Shown here: positions 1-6,804 of the stretch, one piece after another
Numbering within the stretch: position 1 is the first letter of the stretch
Layout: every line of letters begins with the position of its first letter
Source: Zelonia costaricensis
Lineage: Eukaryota; Euglenozoa; Kinetoplastea; Trypanosomatida; Trypanosomatidae
Length of the DNA: 17,620 bases
Direction of reading: 5' to 3'
NCBI GenBank assembly: GCA_030849075.1
Contig: JASAOO010003019.1
Coordinates: 1 to 17,620, forward strand
The notes under the pieces: generated by a model
The model's input: only the letters and a program-made list of their open reading frames with translations
Told to the model about the DNA's origin: nothing
Databases searched by the model: none
Program-made: the position numbers and the translations under genes

Positions 1-719
1 ATCGACTCGGAGCGCGCGGGGGCGTGTCTGTGTGTGGAGGGGGTGGAGGGGTGGGGGAGCGTAGGGGGTGGCGGTGTGGGGGGTGTGGCGGTGTGGGAGA
101 AGGGGGGAGAGCGAAAGCGGTGTGTCACTGCGGGGTGGCGACGCGGTTCGGGGAGGACGGGGAGGGTGGGGAGGAGAGGGAGAAGGGGCTGAGGGGGGCG
201 GGGGCGGGAGCACAGGGGCGCGCTACTCAAGGCACGGGCAGCGGCCGCAGAGGCGCGCACCATACGCACAGCAACGGCACCGCGGCTGGCCCAGCAGCAC
301 CGCCGCGCACGCATCAGCAGCGCGGCAGCGGGGGGGAGGGAGGGGGGCGGGGGATGGGCGCGAGCACGGCAGCGGCAGCGCGCCACGTGTCGCACGGCGT
401 ATGTGTGTGTGTGTCTTCGCTTTCTCTGGCTTGTTAGCTATCCTACGCCCTCCGCGTGGCGGACCCTCGCCGGCCTCNCCACGTGTCGCACGGCGTGTGT
501 GTTACCCGTGTGTGGTTTGTCAATTACTCTACGCCCTCCGTGTGGCGGCCCTCTCGCCGGGTTCCATTTGCCACAACGACACAGGCGCGCACAGGCACAC
601 ACACACACGCGCGCGCGTGCCGTGCACGCTCCTCACGCTTCGCCAGGTCAGTGCTTCGGAGGGGTGTCGGGGAGGGCAACAAGCCTGTGGGTGAAAGGGG
701 GGGGGGCGGCTACCGGCTG
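1..719. other. gene-free region: 3' UTR and intergenic DNA after the 369-aa gene
   Basis: No convincing gene is visible on either strand. Bases 20-215 are strongly G-rich on the plus strand with many GGG/GGGG runs; 329-357 is a dense G-run cluster; a tandem duplication occupies 383-560; short GT and CA microsatellites occur at 402-414 and 595-606; and a G run lies at 695-706. The open plus-strand frames are Gly/Arg/Ala low-complexity translations. Confidence 0.7.
383..560. repeat. two-unit imperfect tandem duplication, about 86-96 bp per unit
   Basis: CCACGTGTCGCACGGCGT occurs at 383 and again at 479, and CTACGCCCTCCG-(C/T)-GTGGCGG occurs at 443 and again at 529, in the same order and orientation. 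The spacing between matching blocks is 96 bp and 86 bp, so the second unit carries a net loss of about 10 bp, mainly where unit one has a longer GT/CT-rich spacer. The ambiguous base at 478 sits right at the unit boundary, which hints that the assembly may have collapsed further copies. Confidence 0.8.
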
Positions 720-1829
720 TCACAGCTGGAGGTGCAGGCGACGCTCGAGGTACTCGATGAGGTCGACATGCCCGCCTCCACGCGCAACACGGAGGCCGCC
801 ACTGTCGATGGTGAGGTGGAGGACAGTTTCCGAAACCTTCGGGGCGCGGGCGGCGGAGCCGTCGCCGGCAGCGCCGTAGAGCAGGAAGTGGTGGCGGTAC
901 GGGGCCGCCGCTGGGCGCTGCGCCGGGCCGTGCGCGCTGCCGCTGCCGCTCTGCAGTCCTGAGGCGATGCGGCCGACCTCCGCTGGCGGACCGAGCAAGA
1001 GACGGTACACACACGGCCGCACGCGCACCATCGCAAAGCCGCGCGCCAGGGGCGGGGCTGCGCGGGGCACGGCCGGGCGATGCGGCTGCTCGTACTGCCG
1101 CAGCCGCTCCTGCACGTCGTGCTGCAGGGCGCCAACCATCGTGTGAACGACGTCCGCCAGCACGGCCTCGCTTGGGCGCGGGGCGAGGGCACGGCGCAGG
1201 CGGCACGCCATTGCGTGTACTGGCGATGCCTCCGCGTCGTCAAGGCGGGGCGACCGCAAGCCAGACCCGCTGCGGCGGGGATTGACGTGCTCCTCAGCCG
1301 GGGCCTGCCGCGCCGCCTCCCGCTCCTCCGCCTCTGTCTCTCTGGCTGCGGACACGGAGCCGCGCGATGGTGCCCGCGAGGCGGCCGCGCTGGAGCCGCG
1401 GTGGGACCGGCGATGCTGCGACTTCTCCGTGCCCGCGTTGCCTGCCACGGTACCGGCCCGGCAGCCGAGCTCATCTCGAACGTACGCGATGAGGGGGTCG
1501 TCGTCATCTTGTGAAGGCGCGCGTGCGGCGGGGCATGCGCCGCGCGAGCTGCGGCGTGTGCGCTGGGCCTCGGCGCGATGGAAGGCGAGCCGCACGCCAT
1601 CCAGCTGGGCGCGGAGCCGCGCGTTCTCCGCCTCGAGTGCGTCAGCCCGCGCCCGTTCCGCCCGTATCGTGTCCGACGCCCGGGTAAGGAGGTCAACGAG
1701 GGGCTGTGCTTCTGCGGCGTCCTCAGCGGCGGGTGCCGGTGCCTTGGGCGCTGGGGACGCGTCGGGGGACAAGAGCACCGTGGCGTCGCCGGCCCCAGTG
1801 GCGTGCTCCGGGTGTGCTGGTTGAGACAT
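720..1829 (-). CDS. hypothetical protein, N-terminal coiled coil and GAR-like C-terminal motif (369 aa)
   Basis: I do not recognise this as a named protein. The first ATG is at 1829 in an A-rich context (AAAATG); the frame continues six codons upstream to a GTG, which is not a credible eukaryotic start. Residues 1-42 are Ala/Pro-rich. Residues 43-90 form a probable short coiled coil (LLTRASDTIRAERARADALE and following). Residues 91-205 are Arg/Ser/Glu-rich and look disordered. From about 206 the chain appears folded: a helix at 215-245, then beta-type segments around MVRVRPCVYRLLLG (267-280), HHFLLYG (313-319) and VLHLTIDSGGLRVARGGGHV (336-355), ending in DLIEYLERRL. The stretch RVARGGGHVDLIEYL (347-361) resembles the core of GAS2-related (GAR) microtubule-binding domains, V-R-V-G-G-G-W-x-x-L-x-x-[FY]-L. 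This is inference; the following Cys residues usual in GAR domains are absent. A cytoskeletal role is possible but unproven. It is the last gene of the cluster in this window. Confidence 0.8.
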   Translation of the reverse strand: MSQPAHPEHATGAGDATVLLSPDASPAPKAPAPAAEDAAEAQPLVDLLTRASDTIRAERARADALEAENARLRAQLDGVRLAFHRAEAQRTRRSSRGACPAARAPSQDDDDPLIAYVRDELGCRAGTVAGNAGTEKSQHRRSHRGSSAAASRAPSRGSVSAARETEAEEREAARQAPAEEHVNPRRSGSGLRSPRLDDAEASPVHAMACRLRRALAPRPSEAVLADVVHTMVGALQHDVQERLRQYEQPHRPAVPRAAPPLARGFAMVRVRPCVYRLLLGPPAEVGRIASGLQSGSGSAHGPAQRPAAAPYRHHFLLYGAAGDGSAARAPKVSETVLHLTIDSGGLRVARGGGHVDLIEYLERRLHLQL

Positions 1830-2052
1830 TTTAGATTTGGAGTGCACGTGTATGTGTGTGTGTGTGTCGGTAGTCTAGTCTATGTGCGAGTGGTCGTGTA
1901 TGTGGGTGCGCTGGTGTGGTGGTGAAGGCCAAGCTCAAGCCGCAAGCTCCTGCGACCCACGGCGCGTGTAGTGGAGTACCGCGGAAGGGGTGCGCGTCGA
2001 GTATTGGCCACTCACCGCCGCGCTGTTTTGCCGGGCGTCTGCTGCAACACAG

Positions 2053-2079
2053 CTTGGTGGGTGGGTGGGTGGGTGGGGG
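2053..2079 (-). promoter_or_regulatory. candidate trans-splice tract and acceptor for the 369-aa gene
   Basis: On the coding strand the GGGT array reads as a C-rich CCCA repeat that runs directly into CCAAG, so the AG at 2054-2053 could be a spliced-leader acceptor giving a 5' UTR of about 220 nt. No cleaner tract lies closer to the ATG. A competing candidate is the tract complementary to 2281-2302 with AG at 2245-2244. The assignment is inference. Confidence 0.3.
2056..2079 (+). repeat. GGGT tandem array, G-quadruplex-prone
   Basis: Six consecutive G runs separated by single T bases. This is an ideal short-loop G-quadruplex sequence on the plus strand, which is the template for transcription here. 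The complementary strand is a C-rich tract that may serve as a splice tract. Confidence 0.8.
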
Positions 2080-2802
2080 CAGGACACGCGTATGGTTCAA
2101 GAAGAGGGGTTGGGGGAGCGCAGTGAAGGGCGGACGGCCCGGCCCACACAACCCTCTGCGCGACGGCGCGCAGTGCAACAGTCGGGAGGTGCGAGTTGCA
2201 CGGCGCAGCAGTACACACGCTCACGCACACCGCTGTGCTCTGCCTCGGTCAAGTCAATCGCGCACACAACGAGGTAGTGCGACGAGGAGAGTGGGGAGGG
2301 GGCATGGTGGTGGCCGTGGTGGGCGTGTGACGTGGAACAAGCGTAGGGGAGAAGCGCAAGAAGTCCCTTCCCAATTTCCGAGCATCGGCACGGAGGGCGG
2401 TGCGCGCCACCGCTGTGTTGTCAGTGCAGCGATTTATGCTGGGGAACAGAGTGGAAAGCGCCTACAGCTGGCGCGAACGGNGTCGGCTGCGTGTCATGCC
2501 GTTTTCACTGCCCCCCCCCCTCCCCCCCGCCTACGAAACTCACACACAGACACACGTACGGAGCGCGCGTGTGGGCCTCCGTAGCACGCCTCTCACGAGG
2601 CACAAAGCAGCACACAACGCGCAGTGCGAGCGGCCACTGCGACATCATCGCCCAGGACCCCCCGATCCCCCCCCGCCACCTCACCCCCTGGCACAGACAC
2701 ACCCAGAGACGACAGCTGAAGAGGAGGACGGAGGCTTCTACGCCGCACGCGGCCCCACAGTCCCCAGCTGCTCCTTGCCTCATCCACGCATGGGCCTGCG
2801 CA

Positions 2803-3285
2803 CTAGAGCGGGCGGCCGCGGCCGGGCGGGAAGGCATTATCGGAGGGCCCCTTGGTGACCTTGATGGCGCGCGTGACCTTCTTGTTGTACTCCTTGCGTG
2901 CCTGCCCGGTGCGGGCCTCCTCGCGGCGCATCTGCGCCTGGATGCGCCAGCGGTCCTCGGTCGAGACCATCATGCGGCCAATCGTCACGGTGGGGTGCGA
3001 CGGGGCGGCGTGCGCGGCAGCAGCCGCGGCAGCCGCAGAAGGTCCGCCAGAGCGCGTGCCCGTCTCCTTCGCAGCCGCGTCGCTCGGCAGCAGCACGCGC
3101 CAGGTGGTGTCGCAGGAGCGGGTGAACGCGGAGGTGTCACCGTGCGAGGCGGCGCCGGCTACCTCACCGGCCCCGCCAGCCGCACCGCCGCCCTTGCCGC
3201 CCGCGCCGCCCTGCGCTGCACCCTGGCTGGTGGGTGCCGGCAGGTTGGCGTTGAGGTACTTGATGAACTGACTGAAGTCCGGCAT
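2803..3285 (-). CDS. small orphan protein with charged C-terminal helix (160 aa)
   Basis: Function not recognised. The chosen ATG at 3285 is preceded on the coding strand by pyrimidine tracts and an AG within about 25 nt, and the frame further upstream is low-complexity translation of those tracts, so it is UTR. Residues 1-17 (MPDFSQFIKYLNANLPA) look like a short conserved amphipathic segment. Residues 20-50 are a Gly/Ala linker, 51-70 contain a short ordered patch (TRSCDTTWRVLLPSD), and 81-95 hold a run of eight Ala written with mixed codons, so not a slipped repeat. Residues 98-150 are strongly charged, with VTIGRMMVSTEDRWRIQAQM then a Lys/Arg-rich helix (RKEYNKKVTRAIKVTKG), ending in a basic Pro/Gly tail. 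No signal peptide or membrane segment is visible. The ordered ends joined by low-complexity linkers suggest a real gene with a conserved C-terminus that could bind nucleic acid or an acidic partner, but this is only a guess. Confidence 0.72.
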   Translation of the reverse strand: MPDFSQFIKYLNANLPAPTSQGAAQGGAGGKGGGAAGGAGEVAGAASHGDTSAFTRSCDTTWRVLLPSDAAAKETGTRSGGPSAAAAAAAAHAAPSHPTVTIGRMMVSTEDRWRIQAQMRREEARTGQARKEYNKKVTRAIKVTKGPSDNAFPPGRGRPL

Positions 3286-4328
3286 GTGGACTGCAGGAGG
3301 GAAAGAAGCTGACAAGTGGAGGGGGGGGCCAGTTGCGGTGTCGAGGTGTGCGCCTCTGCGGTTGGTACAACACGGAAGGGTGGCGGGAGAGCGGGAGAGG
3401 GCGGGGGGAAGCCGGTCGCTTGTGTTGTGGAGCAACTTGTGAGTCTTGCAGAGGGAGGGGGAGGGGCTCGTGCCTGAGAGCGCACGGAGGCAGACGGGTG
3501 TGGGTACTGCGGTGAAGTCCGGCAGACAAGACGGGAAAAGCGAGCGAGAGTGGGGCGTGTGTCGTCCAGGGCGCACGGTGAAGGCGGGAGCGGGTCCTCC
3601 ACCTCCCGCACGCCTGCCATGGGAGCCTTCCCTGCAAGGTGGCGGTGGGAGGAACGGGGAGAAGGAGGGAAGGCGACGCGCACCTGCGAGGCGGGCGCGC
3701 GATTGGTGGGTGCCGAGGCGCAGCGACGGCACGGACGTCAGAACGCCGTGCGCAGGTCCCGCAAGACGCCGTCAACGGCGGCGCACGAAGGGCGCCTAAC
3801 AGGGTCCCCCGGATGCATCCCTTGGCATCTCCCCATCCCCCCCCCGCCCCCACCGTTGCGCGAAGGCGAAAGACTGACAAGAATTGCGGTGCCGATTGTC
3901 TGTTGCTTCTGTGTGGGTGTGGGTGTGTGCATGCGTGGCGCGTAGGGGGGGGGGGGCGTGCTCGTGACTGCGCTGACCGTGCGTGAGGCGGACTCCAGTC
4001 CTCGCACCCCCCTCCCCCCCTCGTTGCCGCGGACGCTGGAGTACACCACCAGCGCATCGGCAGAGGAGCGCATTGCATGTGCGATCGAGCAGAAACGGCG
4101 CGCCCGCACGACACACACACCTGCAGCACACCACAAACGCGGAAAGAGAAACAGCGCAAGACACGCGTCCTTTGTTAACGTGTGTTGACTTATCCGATTT
4201 ACGTCATTGCTGGCCAGTCCGGCGATCGCAGACCCGCAAACCACACACGCACGCAGGCCGAGGGCCACCATCAGCTGCGGACGATGCCTGCGCCGTGCAC
4301 CCTCCGCCAACGCAAGCCCGCAACTCGC
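3286..4328. other. gene-free intergenic region, with a lower-GC patch
   Basis: This is 5' UTR of the 160-aa gene and 3' UTR of RRP40. It shows several plus-strand purine tracts (3315-3328, 3440-3470, 3640-3680), a C-run at about 3835-3850, a G run at 3946-3957, and a locally AT-richer patch around 4160-4210. A minus-strand open frame over 3738-4310 starts at a non-ATG codon and is low complexity downstream, so I do not call it. Confidence 0.65.
3291..3328 (-). promoter_or_regulatory. candidate trans-splice region for the 160-aa gene
   Basis: Two pyrimidine tracts on the coding strand (complement of 3311-3328 and of 3293-3308) are followed by AG at 3310-3309 and 3292-3291. The first would leave about 23 nt of 5' UTR, the second only about 5 nt, so the first is more plausible. 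More tracts lie upstream near 3440-3470. Confidence 0.45.
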
Positions 4329-5312
4329 TCACGAGGGAAAGTACGCCTCCACGCGGGCCTCCATCTCGGCGCGGGTGGCGTCGTACTGCCCCTCGGCGAT
4401 GCACGAGCTGACGGCGACGGTGCGCCGCGCCGCTGCGGTGGGGTCCGCCTCACTCGTCAGACCGCGCACCCACACTAGACCGTTGATGCCCACCGCCACC
4501 TCGAACGGCACGCGGCGCCCAAGCAGGTGAAGGAGGAACGACGCCGGCACCTCAGCATCGTCGCCCTCACCGTCGCCGTCGGCCGCGCGCTGCCGCTTGC
4601 GTCCCGCCGGTCCCTCCGCCGCGGGCATCGGCGTCTGCAAGCGTCGCGCGTAGGCGAGGGGAACGTGCAGCACGCGGCCCCCGTGCAGCGGCCCGAAGAC
4701 GGCCTCGCCTGATGTCCAGTCCTTCGGCGGCAGACCGACCTCCGCCGCCGTGCAGCTCAGCTCCACCTCTGCCGCTGCGGCGCTCGTAGTGGCCCTAGCG
4801 GACGCGTTGCCGCCGCTGCCGTCCACGTAGCTCGACGCCGGCCGGGGCTTCACGTAGCAATAGATGACATCGCCCTCCGTAAGACGCGGCCGGCTGACCT
4901 TGGTGGCGCCGTCGAAGGCGAGGGCGTCCAGGTACGCGAGCGACGCGGCCCCGGTGTAGCAATAGTAGTAGTGCTGGCTTACCTTGCGGGCCACAACAGC
5001 GATGACGGGGTCGCCCGTGCGGGGGGTGTAGCGGCGGCTGGCCGGCGTCGGAACGGTGTAGCGGGGCACGTGGGTGTGCAGGTGGTGCGTGTCGCGCTCT
5101 AGTGGCGCGCAGTACTCGGCCAGAAATATGTCCGTGGCGGGTGTGGTGGTCGAGGAGGCCTGTGCGAGCGGTCGCAGCCCGCCGCCGATCGCCACGACGG
5201 CGCTGGGCTGCGCCATGAGAACCGGCTCGCCTGGTAGGCACACGTGCCTCTTTATCGGCGCCAGCTCTGTGATGCCTGAGCTGGCGCTCGGGCTTGCGGA
5301 GAGCACCGACAT
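4329..5312 (-). CDS. RRP40: RRP40, S1/KH cap subunit of the RNA exosome (327 aa)
   Basis: Likely the Rrp40 (EXOSC3) subunit of the RNA exosome, one of three S1-domain proteins that cap the ring and guide RNA for 3'-5' degradation and rRNA/snoRNA processing in nucleus and cytoplasm. Seen in sequence: an N-terminal domain opening with HVCLPGEPVL (23-32); an S1 domain at about 95-156 with GDPVIAVVARK (100-110) and the family hallmark LAFDGATKVSRPRL...GDVIYCYV; and a C-terminal KH-like domain with VPFEVAVGINGLVWVRG (268-284), where GING (275-278) matches the G-x-N-G signature of Rrp4/Rrp40. Two lineage-type insertions occur: an Ala/Ser/Gly stretch at about 158-182, and a basic-then-acidic segment at about 230-256 (GRKRQR then DGDGEGDD), which could act as a nuclear localisation signal. 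The total length is slightly above that of animal RRP40. The start at 5312 lies about 65 nt below a pyrimidine tract and AG. Rrp4 is the main alternative, but the AFDGATK-x-x-RP motif favours Rrp40. Confidence 0.92.
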   Translation of the reverse strand: MSVLSASPSASSGITELAPIKRHVCLPGEPVLMAQPSAVVAIGGGLRPLAQASSTTTPATDIFLAEYCAPLERDTHHLHTHVPRYTVPTPASRRYTPRTGDPVIAVVARKVSQHYYYCYTGAASLAYLDALAFDGATKVSRPRLTEGDVIYCYVKPRPASSYVDGSGGNASARATTSAAAAEVELSCTAAEVGLPPKDWTSGEAVFGPLHGGRVLHVPLAYARRLQTPMPAAEGPAGRKRQRAADGDGEGDDAEVPASFLLHLLGRRVPFEVAVGINGLVWVRGLTSEADPTAAARRTVAVSSCIAEGQYDATRAEMEARVEAYFPS

Positions 5313-5376
5313 GGTTGACACGCGCTGATGTGAACAGTGTTCGATGACGTCTGTAGGGCTGCACGTTGTGGGGTAG

Positions 5377-5405
5377 CTGCGGGGGAGAGGAGAGTGGAGG
5401 GAAGG
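5377..5405 (-). promoter_or_regulatory. candidate trans-splice acceptor for RRP40
   Basis: The coding strand carries a C/T-rich tract (complement of 5380-5405) followed at once by CAG with the acceptor AG at 5378-5377. Splicing here would give a 5' UTR of about 64 nt before the ATG at 5312 and would exclude the longer upstream frame, supporting the chosen start. A further tract lies at 5451-5487. Confidence 0.55.
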
Positions 5406-5724
5406 CACCTCAGTACAAGGGTTACATACAGGGAAGAGAGAGGCGTGGGGTGGAGAAAAGGAGAAGGGGAGGGGGGCCCTCGCCGTGGGGCACATCAGCA
5501 GCTCTGCGCGGTAGGAGGGCCGACGCGACGGTGGAGGCACCAGGCAGTTGCACGGTGCCGCATTGTACGGCAGGTGCATGGGACGCCGCACTACTGCGGT
5601 GTCTACTGCATTCTTGCACGGGGGTTTGTCAGGTGGCCGATGACGTGTGTGCCCGGGGCTGTTCACTTCGCCCTGCCCATGCCGCACCAGGGCTCTCGCA
5701 CGTGGCGCGTGTCGCAGGCACGCA

Positions 5725-5775
5725 CCTACACACACATACACACACACACACACACACACAGACACAGACACAGAA
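5725..5775. repeat. CA microsatellite with CAGA variants
   Basis: An uninterrupted (CA)n block lies at about 5739-5760, flanked by CACATA and GACACA variants. On the mRNA strand it reads as (UG)n and lies in the 3' UTR of the 333-aa coiled-coil gene. Confidence 0.9.
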
Positions 5776-5802
5776 AAACAACTCCAACACACCTTGCATG
5801 GT

Positions 5803-6804
5803 TCACGGGGTGGTGCCCAAGTCGCGCCGCAGCCCCTGCAGCTCCGCCTGCAGCTTTGCCATGTGTGTCCGCCACGGCGGCGACGCGACGAGGTCGTCAT
5901 CGCGTGGTGCATCGCCGGCCCCGTTGGCGGTGCGGCGCGGCGTGAAAGAGCGGGAGCGGCCCAGGGCGCGGTGCACCGGCAGCGGCGTCGGTGTCGTCAC
6001 GCGTGCTGCTGCCGCGGTAGTGGCGCGCACGCGTGGGGACGGCGTAGCGGGTGAGGCCGGCTCCTCCCGCACCGCGCGGCGTGCGCCCACCGCCTCCTGC
6101 AGCTGCATCACCGACGGTTCGCGCATCTGCTGCACCTGTGCCTTGACGCGCAGGAGAGAGGCAGTGACAGGGTTGAGCGGGGCGGCGGGCAGCACGCGGC
6201 GGTACGACGGGCGCGTCACGAGCGCCGGCACCTCCTCGTGGCTGAGGGCCGCCTCGGCGTGTTGGACCCACTCCCCCAGCGCGCGGACGTGCTCTTCGAC
6301 AGAGGCGCCGGTGCCGCTGTGCAGCCCTGCCGCTGCGCTCGCCTCCCGGACAGCCCCCCACACCGCCACACGCTCCGCCCCCAGTGCCTCGCACTCCTCC
6401 CGCACACTCGTCAGCTCCACCGCAAGTCGGCTGACCTCCGCCTCCGCCGCCGCTCGGGCCGCCCGCTCCGCCGTCAGCGCCACCTCCTGCGCCTCCGCTC
6501 CCTGCGCGGCGATCCTGAGCTGCTCAGCGAGGGCATCGCTGCGTCGCTCCTCCTGCACTGCGGCGCGGTGCTGCGCCGCCGCAGCGTCGCCGAGCCGCGC
6601 GTGCACGAGGGAGGTGAGGCCGGCGGCGTAGTCGGCCGCTATGCGGGCCCGCGCCGTGGGCTCTGCCACATCGACGAGCGCAGCCCGAGCGCAGTCGAGC
6701 AGCAGCGCCTCCGCCACAGAGGCCCACCCGCCCAGCTCGTCCGGCATGGCGACCGACGCGTCGCCGTAGCCGTTGTCCAGACGGTCCAGGCTGCACGTGA
6801 GCAT
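5803..6804 (-). CDS. coiled-coil hypothetical protein (333 aa)
   Basis: Not recognised as a named family. The ATG at 6804 is the first in frame after a strong pyrimidine tract on the coding strand (complement of 6959-6987). Residues 1-30 contain a short ordered start (LDRLDNGYGDASVAMPDELG). Residues 31-70 are helical. Residues 75-155 form a long Ala/Glu/Arg-rich coiled coil. A further helix lies at 167-190. Residues 205-240 (APLNPVTASLLRVKAQVQQM onward) look conserved and helical. Residues 245-305 are a basic Ser/Thr/Pro-rich disordered stretch including GRSRSFTPRR, a plausible phosphorylation site context. The protein ends in PPWRTHMAKLQAELQGLRRD (309-328), a short Trp-containing amphipathic helix. 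No signal peptide or membrane segment is visible. The architecture (coiled coil, basic linker, terminal helix) is common in kinetoplastid cytoskeletal proteins, but I have no direct evidence for such a role. The gene is followed 490 bp downstream by RRP40. Confidence 0.78.
   Translation of the reverse strand: MLTCSLDRLDNGYGDASVAMPDELGGWASVAEALLLDCARAALVDVAEPTARARIAADYAAGLTSLVHARLGDAAAAQHRAAVQEERRSDALAEQLRIAAQGAEAQEVALTAERAARAAAEAEVSRLAVELTSVREECEALGAERVAVWGAVREASAAAGLHSGTGASVEEHVRALGEWVQHAEAALSHEEVPALVTRPSYRRVLPAAPLNPVTASLLRVKAQVQQMREPSVMQLQEAVGARRAVREEPASPATPSPRVRATTAAAARVTTPTPLPVHRALGRSRSFTPRRTANGAGDAPRDDDLVASPPWRTHMAKLQAELQGLRRDLGTTP

Larger units (their letters stand above)
1830..2802. 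other. gene-free intergenic region
   Basis: This holds the 5' UTR of the 369-aa gene and the 3' UTR of the 160-aa gene. It contains a GT microsatellite at 1853-1867, a GGGT array at 2056-2079, a purine tract at 2281-2302, a somewhat less GC-rich stretch at about 2330-2500, an ambiguous base at 2481 and a C-run cluster at about 2511-2528. No reading frame has convincing protein character. Confidence 0.65.
5313..5802. other. intergenic region between RRP40 and the 333-aa gene
   Basis: It contains the RRP40 5' UTR and splice tract near 5377-5405, a second purine tract at 5451-5487 on the plus strand, and a CA microsatellite with CAGA variants at about 5725-5775, just past the stop codon of the upstream gene and so in its 3' UTR. 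No gene was seen. Confidence 0.65.

Noticed and set aside
710..1696. 328-codon minus-strand frame overlapping the 369-aa gene
   Set aside because: It is an out-of-frame shadow with Arg/Ser/Pro-rich content; the overlapping frame has an ATG in good context and a structured C-terminus.
2056..2079. GGGT array as interstitial telomere repeat
   Set aside because: Trypanosomatid telomere repeats are TTAGGG; this array lacks the TTA and is a simple GGGT microsatellite.
3738..4310. 190-codon minus-strand frame between RRP40 and the 160-aa gene
   Set aside because: It starts at TTG; the first internal ATG gives a sequence that decays into Pro/Gly runs. It lies where the RRP40 3' UTR is expected, and no domain is recognisable.
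5312..5912. N-terminal extension of RRP40 to 5912
   Set aside because: The extra 200 codons translate a CA microsatellite and pyrimidine tracts, and contain the likely trans-splice site; the domain starts just after the ATG at 5312.
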